64,000 nucleotides of DNA from Edwardsiella anguillarum ET080813 (GCF_000264765.2 NZ_CP006664.1:3100001-3164000); one strand, 5' to 3'. Positions 1-12,057 are shown, counted from the stretch's first letter. Notes: generated by a model from the sequence alone, not told the origin. Made by a program: numbers and translations.

Positions 1-166
1 CCTGATGTTTATCGCCTACTGCGCACAGCTGCATAATATTGAAAAGCAGCTGCTGAGCATGTTCGGTGAGCTGGACGGTAAACACGATCAGCTGCTGCGT
101 TTCAGCAAGCCGGTCAGCGGAAGCTATTACTTCGCGCCGTCCGCGACGCGTTTGCTGACGCTGTGA
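1..166 (+). CDS. yfeX: Dyp-type peroxidase YfeX, C-terminal end (partial)
   Basis: Only the last 54 codons are present; the gene starts before the window. The peptide, read from base 2, contains [18 protein letters not shown] and ends [16 protein letters not shown], which closely matches the end of E. coli YfeX, a cytoplasmic haem peroxidase of the dye-decolourising family. This segment of the family packs near the haem pocket. A GC-rich hairpin (172-188, 7-bp stem, 3-nt loop) follows six bases after the stop but has no T run, so it is a weak terminator candidate. The assignment rests on the C-terminal 54 residues only, but the similarity is strong over all of them. Confidence 0.8.
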   Translation, partial: LMFIAYCAQLHNIEKQLLSMFGELDGKHDQLLRFSKPVSGSYYFAPSATRLLTL

Positions 167-226
167 TAGCCGCGGGCCGTCGGCCCGCTCTGGCTTTGCG
201 CAGCGCGTGCACCGTGCGGCGGGGAT

Positions 227-255
227 AAAAAAAAACGGCGCCGTGGGCGCCGTTT
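227..255 (-). terminator. Rho-independent terminator of the pts operon
   Basis: Read on the minus strand, a perfect 10-bp stem (AAACGGCGCC with its complement, 233-242 and 246-255) with a 3-nt loop is followed by a run of nine T. It lies 20 bases beyond the crr stop codon. Confidence 0.9.
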
Positions 256-275
256 CTGTTTGCTGCTCGGTGCGA

Positions 276-785
276 TTACTTCTTGATGCGGATCACCGGC
301 GTTTCGCCGACGACAACGTCGCCGGACAGCTTGATCAGCTCTTTGATCTCATCCATGTTGGAGATAACGACCGGCGTCAGGGTAGACTTGGCCTTCTCTT
401 CCAGCAGCGGCAGATCGAACTCGATGACCACGTCACCCTTCTTCACGCGCTGACCTTCTTCGGCGATGCGCTTGAAGCCTTCGCCTTTCAGTTCAACGGT
501 ATCGATGCCGAAGTGTACAAACAGCTCTACGCCGCTGTCGGACTCGATAGAGAAAGCATGGTTAGTTTCAAAGATTTTACCGATGGTGCCATCAACCGGC
601 GCGACCATTTTGTCACCGGTCGGTTTGATTGCGATGCCGTCACCGACGATTTTTTCAGCAAAGACGACGTCAGGCACATCTTCAATATTGACGATCTCAC
701 CGGACAGGGGCGCAAAAATCTCAATGCTGCCCGTTTCTTTCTTGTCGTCTGAAACCAGCGATTTCAGTTTATCGAACAAACCCAT
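276..785 (-). CDS. crr: Glucose-specific PTS phosphocarrier protein IIA(Glc)
   Basis: Soluble IIA component of the glucose phosphotransferase system. It takes phosphate from HPr and passes it to IICB(Glc). In enteric bacteria its phosphorylation state controls adenylate cyclase and inducer exclusion. The protein has 169 residues, the same as in E. coli, with the two family histidines at 76 and 91 (counting Met1; the second lies in [12 protein letters not shown] and is the phosphorylated one). AGGAGA lies 6 bases before the ATG. It is the last gene of ptsH-ptsI-crr, 48 bases after ptsI, and is followed by a strong terminator. Nothing unusual is seen. Confidence 0.98.
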   Translation of the reverse strand: MGLFDKLKSLVSDDKKETGSIEIFAPLSGEIVNIEDVPDVVFAEKIVGDGIAIKPTGDKMVAPVDGTIGKIFETNHAFSIESDSGVELFVHFGIDTVELKGEGFKRIAEEGQRVKKGDVVIEFDLPLLEEKAKSTLTPVVISNMDEIKELIKLSGDVVVGETPVIRIKK

Positions 786-833
786 GATCTTCTCCTAAGC
801 AAGTAATATTGGGCGGCGTTCCAGCTTTCGCCA

Positions 834-2561
834 TCAGCAAAGGGTCTTTTCTTCGATAAACGTATTGATCACGCTCATCAAATCGTCAGCCGTCGGCTGA
901 CGCAGCGCCTCTTCTGCCAATGCCTTCACATCTTCAAAGTTCGCATTGCGAATGATTTTTTTGATGCGCGGAATTGAGATTGAACTCATGCTGAACTCAT
1001 CAAGCCCCATGCCCAACAGAAGCAGTGTAGCACGCTCATCGCCAGCCAGTTCACCGCACATACCGGTCCACTTGCCGTGCGCGTGAGATGCATCGATCAC
1101 CTGTTTAATCAGGGTCAACACTGACGGCGCCATCGGGTTATAGAGATGAGATATCAGCTCATTGCCACGATCTACTGCTAGAGTATACTGGGTTAAGTCA
1201 TTTGTCCCAATACTAAAGAAGTCAACTTCCTTCGCCAGATGATGGGCGACGGTGGCGGCGGCCGGTGTTTCGACCATCACGCCGACTTCGATGGTTTCAT
1301 CGAATACTTTGCCCTCTTCGCGCAGCTGCGCTTTCAGCTGCTCCAGCTCCGCTTTCAGCATGCGCACCTCTTCGACCGAGATGATCATCGGGAACATGAT
1401 ACGCAGCTTGCCGAAGGCCGAGGCGCGCAGGATAGCACGCAGCTGGGCATGCAGGATCTCTTTACGATCCAGGCAGATACGAATTGCACGCCAGCCAAGG
1501 AATGGGTTTTCTTCTTTCGGCAGGTCCATGTAGGGCAGATCCTTGTCCCCGCCGATGTCCATGGTACGGACGATCACCGCCTGCGAGCCCATGGCTTCGG
1601 CAACGGCCTTATACGCCTGGAACTGCTCTTCTTCCGTCGGCAGCGCGTCGCGGTCCATGAACAGGAATTCGGTGCGGTACAGGCCAACGCCCTCTGCGCC
1701 GTTGCGTTCGGCGCCGGCGACGTCACGCACGGTACCGATGTTGGCGCAGACTTCCACCTGATGACCATCCAGCGTGATCGCCGGCAGATCCTTCAGCTTG
1801 GCCAGTTCGTTCTTCTCGTTGATGTACTGCGTCTGGACGGCTTTCAGCGCGTCGATCGTCTCGGCGGTCGGGTTCAGGTAGATCTTGTTGTTGACCGCGT
1901 CCAGAATCAGATAGTCGCCGTTTTTCACCTGCTGAGTCACATCGCTGGTGCCGACGATCGCCGGCAGCTCCAGGGAGCGGGCCATGATGGAGGTGTGGGA
2001 AGTACGGCCACCCAGATCGGTAATGAAGCCCAGCACCTTATCCAGGTTCAGCTGCGCGGTTTCAGACGGCGTCAGGTCGGTTGCGACCAGAATGACTTCG
2101 TCCTGAATCGCGCCCAGATCGATGATGGTCATGCCGAGAATGTTCTTCAGCAGACGCTTACCGATGTCGCGCACGTCGGCCGCACGCTCTTTCAGGTACT
2201 CATCGTCCAGCTCTTCCAGGGCGGTGGCCTGGCCTTCGATAATTTCACGGGCAGCCGCCTCGGCGCTCATGGCGTTATCTTTAATCAGGGCTATGATTTC
2301 CTGCTCAAGCTCTTCATCCTCCAGCAACATGATGTGCCCTTCGAAGATCGCCGCTTTCTCTTCCCCGAGGGTTTCGCTGGCTTTCTGACGAATGGCTTCC
2401 AGTTGTTGGGCGGCCTTGTCGCGGCCGTCCTTGAAGCGGGCAATCTCCTGCTCGACTTCGTCGGCAGTGATTTTCTTACGGCTGATGACAATCTCGTCTT
2501 CTTTCAGAAGAAGCGCCTTACCAAAAGCGATGCCCGGTGATACTAAGATACCTGAAATCAT
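834..2561 (-). CDS. ptsI: Phosphoenolpyruvate-protein phosphotransferase (PTS Enzyme I)
   Basis: Enzyme I autophosphorylates from phosphoenolpyruvate and transfers the phosphate to HPr, the first step of all PTS sugar uptake; it is cytoplasmic. The protein has 575 residues, the usual length. The phosphorylated histidine is H189 in [13 protein letters not shown]. The C-terminal PEP-binding barrel carries [12 protein letters not shown] and the family signature around [13 protein letters not shown]. It lies between ptsH (53 bases upstream) and crr, so all three genes are probably one transcript. A long open frame on the opposite strand here is only a by-product of GC-rich codon use. Confidence 0.98.
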   Translation of the reverse strand: MISGILVSPGIAFGKALLLKEDEIVISRKKITADEVEQEIARFKDGRDKAAQQLEAIRQKASETLGEEKAAIFEGHIMLLEDEELEQEIIALIKDNAMSAEAAAREIIEGQATALEELDDEYLKERAADVRDIGKRLLKNILGMTIIDLGAIQDEVILVATDLTPSETAQLNLDKVLGFITDLGGRTSHTSIMARSLELPAIVGTSDVTQQVKNGDYLILDAVNNKIYLNPTAETIDALKAVQTQYINEKNELAKLKDLPAITLDGHQVEVCANIGTVRDVAGAERNGAEGVGLYRTEFLFMDRDALPTEEEQFQAYKAVAEAMGSQAVIVRTMDIGGDKDLPYMDLPKEENPFLGWRAIRICLDRKEILHAQLRAILRASAFGKLRIMFPMIISVEEVRMLKAELEQLKAQLREEGKVFDETIEVGVMVETPAAATVAHHLAKEVDFFSIGTNDLTQYTLAVDRGNELISHLYNPMAPSVLTLIKQVIDASHAHGKWTGMCGELAGDERATLLLLGMGLDEFSMSSISIPRIKKIIRNANFEDVKALAEEALRQPTADDLMSVINTFIEEKTLC

Positions 2562-2614
2562 AACCCTACCTTTGACGTTAGACTGGTTTTACCTGGAATG
2601 CTGAGCCGTCAGAT

Positions 2615-2872
2615 TTACTCGAGCTCGGCCATCAGTTTTACCAGATGCTCAACGGCTTTCTGCTCGTCTTCACCCTCTGCGGAGATGGTGACGACGGTAC
2701 CCTGGGTCAGGCCCAGCGTTTGCAGTTTGAACAGGCTTTTGGCGCTGGCGCTCTTACCGTTAGAGGTGACGGTGATGTCAGAAGCGAATGCTTTGGCTTC
2801 CTTCACAAACTGAGCGGCAGGGCGGGTATGCAGACCATTCGGAGCGGTGATAGTAACTTCTTGCTGGAACAT
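2615..2872 (-). CDS. ptsH: PTS phosphocarrier protein HPr
   Basis: HPr carries phosphate from Enzyme I to the sugar-specific IIA proteins. The sequence is nearly identical to E. coli HPr over 85 residues, with the phosphorylated H15 in [11 protein letters not shown] and the regulatory serine S46 in [12 protein letters not shown] chose the ATG at 2872, which gives the canonical MFQQEV start; a TTG four codons upstream would overlap the likely ribosome-binding sequence TGGGGAA and add residues absent from the family. It is the first gene of the pts operon. Confidence 0.98.
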   Translation of the reverse strand: MFQQEVTITAPNGLHTRPAAQFVKEAKAFASDITVTSNGKSASAKSLFKLQTLGLTQGTVVTISAEGEDEQKAVEHLVKLMAELE

Positions 2873-3197
2873 AGGTTTCCCCAACTATTTTATGTTGAAT
2901 GTTGTGGAGCTAAAGTTTAGCGCAATCGCTTGGCTTTAGCCTGTCTTTAGGTGCGTATCCGGTACGCTGGCGCCGTGGGCCTCCCCGCGGACAGGATAAC
3001 GGGGTTCCCCCCTCTCCTGACCGGTTGACGGTGCTCAGCTTACCCCGGTTAAGGCCGCCGTCTGTATCGTTAAATCGATTCAGCGGCCTTTTCATACAAA
3101 GCGCGAATAATTTTGCGCTTCAAAATAATGGTCTGGTTAAATACTAGACCCCGGCGATAAAAGCAAGGAGAGGGGGTGGTAAAATTTGAACTGCTCC
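2873..3197. other. Non-coding leader/promoter region between ptsH and cysK
   Basis: This interval lies between the cysK terminator and the ptsH start. In E. coli the equivalent region holds several pts promoters with CRP control. I see AT-rich stretches and a hairpin-like sequence (GGTCTGG...CTAGACC, about 3129-3150) but could not assign -10/-35 elements or CRP sites with confidence. No coding sequence was found. Confidence 0.5.
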
Positions 3198-3223
3198 ACA
3201 AAAAAAGCACCCAAATGGGTGCT
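3198..3223 (-). terminator. Rho-independent terminator of cysK
   Basis: On the minus strand the perfect 8-bp stem AGCACCCA/TGGGTGCT (3206-3213 and 3216-3223) with a 2-nt inner loop is followed by a run of T with one interruption. It lies 33 bases after the cysK stop. Confidence 0.9.
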
Positions 3224-3256
3224 CCTTTGAACAATTCATGCCATCGCATTCGCCGC

Positions 3257-4216
3257 TCATTCCGGCTCGGGAAACAGGCCGGCAAACAGGGCGGTGCTCA
3301 GATAACGTTCACCCGAGGAGGGCAGGATCACCACGATGGTTTTCTCCTGGAACGCCGGCATATTGGCCAGCCGTTCTGCAGCGACGACGGCGGCGCCGGA
3401 GGAGATTCCGGCGAGGATCCCCTCTTTACGCATCAGGCGGCGCGCCATGGCGATGGACTCATCGTTGCCGATGCGCTCCACGCGATCGACCAGCGTTAAA
3501 TCGAGGTTGTCGGGAATAAAACCGGCACCGATGCCCTGGATTTTGTGTGGCCCGGGGACTATCGGGTCTCCGGCGAGCGCCTGGGTGATCACCGGAGAGT
3601 CTTCCGGCTCGACGGCCACGACGCTGACATTTTTAGCGCGATCCTGCTTCAGATAGCGGGCGGTGCCGGTCAGGGTGCCGCCGGTGCCGACGCCGGCGAT
3701 GAAGACATCTACCTGCCCGTCGGTATCCTGCCAGATCTCCGGTCCGGTGGTCTGGCGGTGGATCTCGGGGTTGGCCGGGTTGCTGAACTGCTGCAGCATG
3801 ACATAGCGCGCCGGATCGCGGGCGACAATCGATTCGGCCTTGCTGATAGCCCCCTTCATCCCCAGGGCGCCGTCGGTCAGGATCAGCTCGGCTCCCAGCC
3901 CCTTCAGCAGCTTACGCCGTTCTAGGCTCATGGTCTCGGGCATGGTCAGGGTCAGCTTGTAGCCGCGGGCCGCGGCTACAAAGGCCAGTGCGATGCCAGT
4001 GTTGCCGCTGGTCGGCTCAACCAGCTCGACGCCGGGCTTCAGAATACCGCGTTTTTCGGCGTCCCAGATCATGTTGGCGCCGATGCGATCTTTAACGCTA
4101 AAGCTGGGATTACGCGACTCTACTTTGGCCAGGATGCGACCGTTGCCGATATGATTGAGACGTACCAGCGGGGTATGTCCGATGGTATGGGAGTTATCTT
4201 GATAGATTTTGCTCAT
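3257..4216 (-). CDS. cysK: Cysteine synthase A (O-acetylserine sulfhydrylase)
   Basis: PLP enzyme that makes cysteine from O-acetylserine and sulfide. The PLP lysine is K42 in [11 protein letters not shown], the substrate-loop motif is [11 protein letters not shown], and the phosphate-binding loop is [11 protein letters not shown] start at the ATG at 4216 (MSKIYQDNS, 319 residues; E. coli has 323), preceded by AAAGGAG at ideal spacing; eleven further in-frame codons upstream are not family-like. The C-terminus is slightly shorter than in E. coli. The sulfate permease gene cysZ lies just upstream in the same direction, a conserved pairing for sulfur assimilation; control by CysB is expected from E. 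coli but no site was assigned. Confidence 0.97.
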   Translation of the reverse strand: MSKIYQDNSHTIGHTPLVRLNHIGNGRILAKVESRNPSFSVKDRIGANMIWDAEKRGILKPGVELVEPTSGNTGIALAFVAAARGYKLTLTMPETMSLERRKLLKGLGAELILTDGALGMKGAISKAESIVARDPARYVMLQQFSNPANPEIHRQTTGPEIWQDTDGQVDVFIAGVGTGGTLTGTARYLKQDRAKNVSVVAVEPEDSPVITQALAGDPIVPGPHKIQGIGAGFIPDNLDLTLVDRVERIGNDESIAMARRLMRKEGILAGISSGAAVVAAERLANMPAFQEKTIVVILPSSGERYLSTALFAGLFPEPE

Positions 4217-4367
4217 GGCCGCTCCTTTGCAGTCGTCTTTATCCGTCATACTGCTAGCAGCATACGCAATAACCCGTTAATAGGAAGTAAATAAAAATTA
4301 TATCGTTATGAGGGATCACGATAACGGCGCGGGCGGCGCACTCGCGGGGGAGTGCGCCGCGGCAGGA

Positions 4368-5147
4368 TTAGCGATTGATGGCCAGCTCGGCGCGATAGCG
4401 ATCGACCCACATGGCCGTGGCGCCGCAGATGGCGACCGGCATGATCACCAGATTGACGAAGGGGAGCATGGTAAACAGGCTGACCAGCGCCCCAAACTGC
4501 AAGTTGTCGACCTTGTCAGCGCGCAGGGCATCGCGCATGCGCGGGAAACTAACCTTGTGGTTGTCAAAAGGATAATCGCAGTATTGCACCGCCATCATCC
4601 AGGCGCTGAACAGAAACCACAGCACGGGGGCCAGGGTCTGGCCGACGCCGGGGATCAGGTACAGCAGCAGCAGCACCAAGGCGCGCGGCAGGTAATAGGC
4701 CAGCTTAATCCATTCGCGCTTCAGAATACGCGGCAGATCTTTCATTACGCTCCACAGCCCGCTGTCCGGCAGCGGCTTGCCGGTCAGCTGTCCTTCAAGC
4801 TGCTCGGCCAGCAGGCCGTTAAAGGGGGCCGCGACCCAGTTGGCCAGGGTGCTGAAGAAATAGCTGAACACCAGCAGAACCGAGATGACGGCCAGGGGCC
4901 ACAGCAGGTAGCCCAGCCACTGCAGCCAGTCGGGAACATAGCTCATCAGCGCTGGAATCCAGCGTCCGAGACGATCGAATAGCCACCAAAACGCCAGTCC
5001 CATCAGGATGATGTTGACCAGCAGCGGCATCAGCACGTAGCGCTTGATGCCGGGCAGGCGGATCAGGCGCCAGCCCTGGGCAAAATAGTATACGCCGTTG
5101 GCGTTGGTCGGCGACTGTGCGCCGCCGGCCGGGGATGTCGTGTTCAT
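4368..5147 (-). CDS. cysZ: Sulfate transporter CysZ
   Basis: Inner-membrane sulfate permease feeding cysteine biosynthesis. The protein has 259 residues (E. coli 253). It matches CysZ along its whole length, beginning [28 protein letters not shown]. It has several hydrophobic segments and the conserved central part [15 protein letters not shown]. The start at 5147 has GGAG about 5 bases upstream. A 10-bp GC-rich hairpin (4333-4360) follows the stop but lacks a T run, so it may or may not terminate transcription. The gene is divergent from zipA, as in E. coli. Confidence 0.95.
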   Translation of the reverse strand: MNTTSPAGGAQSPTNANGVYYFAQGWRLIRLPGIKRYVLMPLLVNIILMGLAFWWLFDRLGRWIPALMSYVPDWLQWLGYLLWPLAVISVLLVFSYFFSTLANWVAAPFNGLLAEQLEGQLTGKPLPDSGLWSVMKDLPRILKREWIKLAYYLPRALVLLLLYLIPGVGQTLAPVLWFLFSAWMMAVQYCDYPFDNHKVSFPRMRDALRADKVDNLQFGALVSLFTMLPFVNLVIMPVAICGATAMWVDRYRAELAINR

Positions 5148-5420
5148 TTAACTCCGTCTTATGCTGTTACCGTGGTTGCTCGGGCCGCGGCGCGCTCCGC
5201 GATGTGATGGCGGCCAATGGCGCAGCCCGATGACTTATGATATCGGCGGATGCCGTGGGTTACCAGTTAGGACTTGGCTGAAAAAAGAGCAAAATAGAAG
5301 GAAAAATCATCTTTATTAACAGAAAGTTTAGTCCAGACTTGCACTTGTCCCAACACCCCAATACATTTATAGATTGAGGGTTTGCCAAAATGGCAATGTA
5401 ATAAAACAACAGAGATTGCG

Positions 5421-6347
5421 ATGATGCAGGATTTGCGTCTGATATTAATTGTTGTTGGCGCGGTTGCCATAATAGCGTTGTTGCTGCACGGCCTATGGAC
5501 CAGCCGTAAGGAACGCTCTGCGCTGTTTCGCGATCGTCCGAACAAACGTCAAAAGCCGCGGCGCGACGAGAAACCGTTCTCTGAAATGGATGAAGGGGTC
5601 GGTGAGGTGCGCGTGCAGCGCGGCGGCAGCCCGCTTCCTCATCCGGTGGAGCCGGCCATGGGGGCGCTGGGTGAGGAGAGCGACGCGCGTCCCGATCCGC
5701 TGGATCTGCGGGAGAGCGAAACGCATCCGCTGGCGTCACCGACGCCGCGCCGCGACGAGACGGTCGATCCCCTGCTGGGCGATCCGCTGTTGGCCGCCGA
5801 GCCTGACGAAGCGGTGCCGCTGGCGTCGCCGTCTGCCGCGGTAGACGGCGCGCCTGCGGAGTCTTGCCCGACGGCAGCGGCGGACGAACGCCCCGCGGCG
5901 GAGGATGACGGCAAGGTGCGGGAGACGGTACTGGTGATGCACGTTGCGGCGCATCAGGGCAGCAGCATTGGCGGTGAGGTTTTGCTGCAAAGCGTGTTGC
6001 AGGCCGGTTTCCAGTACGGTGCGATGAAAATATTCCATCGCCACCTCAACCCGGCTGGCAGTGGGCCGGTGCTGTTCAGCATGGCCAACATGGTGAAGCC
6101 GGGAACCTTTGACGTCGAAAATATGGCGGATTTCTCTACGCCGGGCGTGTCGATCTTTATGATGGTGCCCTCGTATGGCGATGCCAGCCAGAACTTTAAG
6201 CTGATGCTGCAGTCTGCGCAGCGCATTGCCGACGATGTCGGCGGCGTGGTGCTGGACGATGAGCGGCGGATGATGACCCCGCAAAAGCTAGAAACCTATA
6301 AGGCGCGTATTCGTACGGTGCTGGAGAACCTGGGCCGGACCGCGTGA
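5421..6347 (+). CDS. zipA: Cell division protein ZipA
   Basis: ZipA tethers FtsZ to the inner membrane during septum formation. It has an N-terminal membrane anchor (residues about 4-24, [20 protein letters not shown]), a charged stretch, and a proline/alanine/acidic linker (about 50-165). The C-terminal FtsZ-binding domain (about 170-300) contains [15 protein letters not shown]-like sequence and [16 protein letters not shown]. The start MMQDLR at 5421 matches the E. coli protein; the frame extends 13 codons further upstream but without family similarity. The length is 308 residues (E. coli 328); the linker is shorter and richer in acidic and alanine residues, as expected for this variable region. 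ligA follows in the same direction. Confidence 0.96.
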   Translation: MMQDLRLILIVVGAVAIIALLLHGLWTSRKERSALFRDRPNKRQKPRRDEKPFSEMDEGVGEVRVQRGGSPLPHPVEPAMGALGEESDARPDPLDLRESETHPLASPTPRRDETVDPLLGDPLLAAEPDEAVPLASPSAAVDGAPAESCPTAAADERPAAEDDGKVRETVLVMHVAAHQGSSIGGEVLLQSVLQAGFQYGAMKIFHRHLNPAGSGPVLFSMANMVKPGTFDVENMADFSTPGVSIFMMVPSYGDASQNFKLMLQSAQRIADDVGGVVLDDERRMMTPQKLETYKARIRTVLENLGRTA

Positions 6348-6352
6348 CGTGA

Positions 6353-8443
<2,091 letters not shown>

Positions 8444-8583
8444 CGGCCCCGCCGGGTCTCACGCGCCCGTTGGCTGCCGCTTCCGTGAGCAGACGGCGGG
8501 CGGTGATGATGGGATAGGTTAAAGTTGGCGTGCGTTGGCGCCGTTATATATCCCGACGGGCAGCAATCAGTGGAGAGGAACGT

Positions 8584-9258
8584 ATGGCGTTGGGGCCAAT
8601 AGATATGGCGGGCGGTATGTCGCCGCAGGCGCACGGCGGAGGACAGCTGAGCGCAGAGCTGTTGGATGCGCGCATCGAGCGGCTGCTGCAGGTGTTAAAC
8701 CGCGGGGATTTAACCCCGGCGCAGCGTGAAAACACGCTGCGCGCCCTGACGGCGCTGCAGCGCGAGCGTACGCTGCTGCAGGCGTTTAGCCAGAGTGAGC
8801 CGAGCTCGGCCGCTGCCGCGGGACGGGAGTCTCCGCTGGCCAGCACCCAGCGGGGCGCGGCGGCGATGGCGGCGTCGACGGGACAGCCGGTATCGCGGGT
8901 TACTCTGGGGGAGCACGGTCGCATGCTATCGGAGATGGCCAACGTCGAGCGCGCGCTGGAGGTCAAAGAGGGGGCCGATAAGCTGTTTTCGTCCCTGGGC
9001 AAGTCGACGCTGCAGGCCGATCCGCTGCGTTCTCCGCTGGAAAACCAGGTGATCGTCGCCAGTCAGCTGGCCGTTCCGCCCGAGGGGGCCGACGACGATC
9101 CGCCGCCGGTGACGTCGGTGCTCAACCCTCAGCCGGTTTTTGGTTTCATTCCGGCGCAGTGGATCCCGGGCAGCGTTCGTGTGCAGGCCCGCTCGCCGGC
9201 CACGCTGCTGCTGATCGGGATTGTGATACTGCTTATGGTGATCCTGCTGGCCTGGTAG
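8584..9258 (+). CDS. Unrecognised protein with C-terminal membrane anchor
   Basis: I do not recognise a family. The 224-residue frame starts at an ATG preceded by GAGAGGAAC, a good ribosome-binding site. It has a glycine-rich N-terminus, then a charged helical segment (about residues 20-70, DARIERLLQVLNRGDLTPAQ) that may form a coiled coil. A low-complexity Ser/Ala/Gly middle, an acidic-proline stretch (EGADDDPPPVT) and a single hydrophobic segment at the extreme C-terminus (about 202-224, ending VILLMVILLAW) follow. There is no signal peptide. The layout is that of a tail-anchored inner-membrane protein with its bulk in the cytoplasm. It lies 140 bases after ligA, where E. coli has the unrelated small gene ypeB. 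Codon use resembles the neighbours. Confidence 0.65.
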   Translation: MALGPIDMAGGMSPQAHGGGQLSAELLDARIERLLQVLNRGDLTPAQRENTLRALTALQRERTLLQAFSQSEPSSAAAAGRESPLASTQRGAAAMAASTGQPVSRVTLGEHGRMLSEMANVERALEVKEGADKLFSSLGKSTLQADPLRSPLENQVIVASQLAVPPEGADDDPPPVTSVLNPQPVFGFIPAQWIPGSVRVQARSPATLLLIGIVILLMVILLAW

Positions 9259-9428
9259 CGCTGCATGCACGGCGCTGCGGCGCCGTCGTGACGCGTTGAT
9301 CGCCTGTTGTGCGGAATTACGCACGGCGTGACGTTTGTGCTGGATAGTGCTCGGGCAAGGCCGATATACGAATGTAGGAAGGTCATCAGGAACGGACGGA
9401 AAGGGAAAATGGTCAGACGCGATCAGAT

Positions 9429-9504
9429 TGGTGGGTGATGACGGGATCGAACCGCCGACCCCCTCCTTGTAAGGGAGGTGCTCTCCCGGCTGAGCTAATC
9501 ACCC
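9429..9504 (-). tRNA. tRNA-Val (UAC), variant D arm
   Basis: 76 nt including an encoded CCA; acceptor GGGTGAT/ATCACCC; anticodon TAC in CTTACAA. The D loop reads AGCCGGGA where the other copies read AGCTGGGA. It is the last tRNA of the minus-strand operon, separated from tRNA-Lys by about 154 bases. Confidence 0.97.
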
Positions 9505-9658
9505 AATCTGGAACCGGTAGGTCAGTACTCTAATGTATGTCAGCTGGAATAGGATGCTATGCTGCCGCAGCTCCATTCAGAGAGGGCTAAAACGCCTGAC
9601 GTAACCTACCTAAGCGAGGTCAGTCGCTGCGCTAAATAACCATCTTTCATCGAATGAA

Positions 9659-9734
9659 TGGTGGGTCGTGCAGGATTCGAACCTGCGACCAATTGATTAA
9701 AAGTCAACTGCTCTACCAACTGAGCTAACGACCC
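9659..9734 (-). tRNA. tRNA-Lys (UUU)
   Basis: 76 nt with encoded CCA; acceptor GGGTCGT/ACGACCC; anticodon loop CTTTTAA gives TTT. It is embedded between tRNA-Val genes. The E. coli valU-valX-valY-lysV operon has it last. Confidence 0.97.
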
Positions 9735-9737
9735 GAG

Positions 9738-9813
9738 TGGTGGGTGATGACGGGATCGAACCGCCGACCCCCTCCTTGTAAGGGAGGTGCTCTCCCAGCT
9801 GAGCTAATCACCC
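9738..9813 (-). tRNA. tRNA-Val (UAC)
   Basis: 76 nt with CCA, standard form with anticodon stem CCTCC/GGAGG. Only 3 bases separate it from the CCA-proximal side of the tRNA-Lys gene region. Confidence 0.97.
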
Positions 9814-9847
9814 ACAACGGTACTGCTGGCGCCCTGCGTTCAAGAAG

Positions 9848-9923
9848 TGGTGGGTGATGACGGGATCGAACCGCCGACCCCCTCCTTGTAAGGGAGGTGC
9901 TCTCCCAGCTGAGCTAATCACCC
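9848..9923 (-). tRNA. tRNA-Val (UAC)
   Basis: 76 nt with CCA, identical in sequence to the copy at 9738-9813. Confidence 0.97.
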
Positions 9924-9958
9924 ACTTCTTGAGATGCCGGATTGTTCAGGTTTCAGAT

Positions 9959-10034
9959 TGGTGGGTGATGACGGGATCGAACCGCCGACCCTCTCCTTGT
10001 AAGGGAGATGCTCTCCCAGCTGAGCTAATCACCC
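9959..10034 (-). tRNA. tRNA-Val (UAC), anticodon-stem variant
   Basis: 76 nt with CCA. The first pair of the anticodon stem is T-A (TCTCC/GGAGA) instead of C-G, a compensated double change that keeps the stem intact. Confidence 0.97.
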
Positions 10035-10064
10035 ATCTGGAAACCTGATTCGCGCAATAGAGAT

Positions 10065-10140
10065 TGGTGGGTGATGACGGGATCGAACCGCCGACCCCCT
10101 CCTTGTAAGGGAGGTGCTCTCCCAGCTGAGCTAATCACCC
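10065..10140 (-). tRNA. tRNA-Val (UAC)
   Basis: 76 nt with CCA, standard form with C-G as the first anticodon-stem pair. Confidence 0.97.
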
Positions 10141-10179
10141 AATCTGTATGGCGCTACACGGCGGGACACTCTAAAAGAG

Positions 10180-10255
10180 TGGTGGGTGATGACGGGATCG
10201 AACCGCCGACCCTCTCCTTGTAAGGGAGATGCTCTCCCAGCTGAGCTAATCACCC
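10180..10255 (-). tRNA. tRNA-Val (UAC), anticodon-stem variant, first of the operon
   Basis: 76 nt with CCA; same compensated T-A stem pair as the copy at 9959-10034. It is nearest the promoter and so the first tRNA transcribed. Confidence 0.97.
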
Positions 10256-10272
10256 CCGCTGTGTGAGGCCGC

Positions 10273-10300
10273 ATTATAGGGAGCCGCGGAAAATGGTCAA
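10273..10300 (-). promoter_or_regulatory. Sigma-70 promoter of the tRNA-Val/Lys operon
   Basis: On the minus strand TTGACC (-35) and a perfect TATAAT (-10) are separated by 16 bases and followed by the GC-rich discriminator GCGGCC. This is the classic layout of stringently controlled stable-RNA promoters; regulation by ppGpp/DksA is inferred from that. Confidence 0.9.
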
Positions 10301-10590
10301 CGCTTTTTTCAAGAAAAACTGTCGTTCGCCGGAAAAACGCCCAACGTGTCGCAGACTTAGCCAAAAGGGGCGGATTTAGCGTCTTTTCCCTGCCGATCCC
10401 GGCGCGGCCGGTGGGGGAGGCGCTATGTCGGCGGCGTCGGCTGACGCTGAGCGCGGGTGTGAGGGGGGAATTGCCTAACGACGTTGAGGAATTGAGGGGT
10501 AATGGTAAAATGCCGCCCACAGATATTTTGCAGCCCGCTTACCTATACTGGGAAAGGGTGGGTAACCTGCGTAACAAGGCCACTGTTCAC

Positions 10591-12006
10591 ATGAAAATTA
10601 AAACCCGTTTTGCGCCCAGCCCGACCGGCTATCTGCACGTCGGCGGCGCCCGTACTGCGCTTTACTCTTGGCTGTATGCCCGACATAACCAGGGCGAGTT
10701 TGTCCTGCGTATTGAAGATACTGACCTGGAGCGCTCCACGCAGGAGGCTATCGATGCCATTATGGATGGCATGAACTGGCTGAATTTGGATTGGGATGAG
10801 GGTCCGTACTACCAGACCAAGCGTTTCGATCGCTACAACCAGGTGATCGATCAGATGCTGGAGCAGGGGACCGCCTATAAATGCTATTGCTCCAAAGAGC
10901 ATCTGGAGCAGCTGCGCGAAGATCAGATGGCCCGTGGAGAGAAGCCGCGCTATGACGGCCGCTGCCGCCATGACCACAGCCACCATGCCGATGATGAGCC
11001 ACACGTGGTGCGCTTCCTCAACCCGCAGGAAGGCTCCGTCATTTTTGATGACAAGATCCGTGGCCCGATCGAATTCAGTAACCAGGAGCTGGACGATCTG
11101 ATCATCCGCCGTACCGATGGCTCACCGACCTATAACTTCTGCGTGGTGATCGATGACTGGGATATGGGGATCACTCACGTTATCCGCGGTGAGGATCACA
11201 TCAACAATACGCCGCGCCAGATCAACATCCTTAAGGCGCTCGGCGCGCCGGTGCCGGAGTATGCCCACGTTTCGATGATCCTGGGTGACGATGGCAAAAA
11301 GCTGTCCAAACGCCACGGCGCCGTCGGCGTCATGCAGTACCGTGACGATGGCTATCTGCCGGAGGCGCTGCTCAACTACCTGGTGCGTCTGGGCTGGGCC
11401 CATGGCGATCAGGAGATCTTCAGCGTAGCGGAAATGACGGAGTTCTTTACTCTGGACGCCATCAGCAAGTCAGCCAGCGCCTTTAATACCGAAAAGCTGC
11501 AGTGGCTGAACCACCACTATATTAACCATCTGCCGCCGGAGCAGGTCGCCGGGCACCTGGCCTGGCACGTGGCGCAGGCTGGCTATGACATCGCCAACGG
11601 TCCGCAACTGACCGAGATCGTGACCCTGCTGGGCGAGCGCTGCAAGACGCTGAAAGAGATGGCGCAGCAGGCCCGCTACTTCTACGAGGAGTTTAGCGAG
11701 TTTGACGCCGACGCCGCGAAGAAGCACCTGCGTCCGGTTGCGCGTCAGCCGCTGGAGCTGGCCCGTACCAAGCTGGCCGCCATCGGTGACTGGCAGGTGG
11801 AGTCCATTCACCATGCGATTCAGTCAACGGCCGATGAGCTGGAGGTCGGAATGGGCAAGGTCGGCATGCCGCTGCGCGTCGCGGTGACCGGTCAGGGGCA
11901 GTCGCCGAGCGTGGACGTGACCATTCACGCTATCGGCCAGGCGCGTGCGCTGGCGCGTATCGATCGCGCGCTGGCGTTTATCGACGAGCGCGCGGCGCAG
12001 CAGTAA
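10591..12006 (+). CDS. gltX: Glutamyl-tRNA synthetase
   Basis: Charges tRNA-Glu with glutamate. Class I synthetase with the HIGH-type motif in [15 protein letters not shown] (residues 8-20), a cysteine/histidine cluster ([12 protein letters not shown]...CRHDHSHH) matching the E. coli zinc site region, and the KMSKS-type loop GKKLSKRHG. With the ATG at 10591 the protein has 471 residues, the same as E. coli; the frame extends 60 codons upstream through the promoter region without similarity. A possible -10 (TATACT) lies at 10544-10549. The gene is flanked by divergent tRNA-Val and downstream tRNA-Ala operons, a conserved enteric arrangement. Confidence 0.98.
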   Translation: MKIKTRFAPSPTGYLHVGGARTALYSWLYARHNQGEFVLRIEDTDLERSTQEAIDAIMDGMNWLNLDWDEGPYYQTKRFDRYNQVIDQMLEQGTAYKCYCSKEHLEQLREDQMARGEKPRYDGRCRHDHSHHADDEPHVVRFLNPQEGSVIFDDKIRGPIEFSNQELDDLIIRRTDGSPTYNFCVVIDDWDMGITHVIRGEDHINNTPRQINILKALGAPVPEYAHVSMILGDDGKKLSKRHGAVGVMQYRDDGYLPEALLNYLVRLGWAHGDQEIFSVAEMTEFFTLDAISKSASAFNTEKLQWLNHHYINHLPPEQVAGHLAWHVAQAGYDIANGPQLTEIVTLLGERCKTLKEMAQQARYFYEEFSEFDADAAKKHLRPVARQPLELARTKLAAIGDWQVESIHHAIQSTADELEVGMGKVGMPLRVAVTGQGQSPSVDVTIHAIGQARALARIDRALAFIDERAAQQ

Positions 12007-12029
12007 GCGTCGAGATCGTCAGATATCCA

Positions 12030-12053
12030 AACCGGCCGCTGGCCGGTTTTTTG
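12030..12053 (+). terminator. Rho-independent terminator of gltX
   Basis: Perfect 8-bp stem AACCGGCC/GGCCGGTT with loop GCT and a run of T, 24 bases after the gltX stop and directly against the end of the convergent yfeC-like gene. Confidence 0.9.
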
Positions 12054-12057
12054 TTGT

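Noticed and set aside
1239-2540. A 433-codon open frame on the plus strand opposite ptsI
   Set aside because: It is fully antisense to a certain gene, has no ribosome-binding site, and its His/Gln/Asp-rich composition is typical of the reverse reading of GC-rich codons.
4333-4360. GC-rich 10-bp hairpin between cysK and cysZ as a definite terminator
   Set aside because: There is no T run on either strand, so termination cannot be claimed.
10411-10590. N-terminal extension of the gltX frame by 60 codons
   Set aside because: It overlaps the promoter region, and E. coli GltX aligns exactly from the ATG at 10591.
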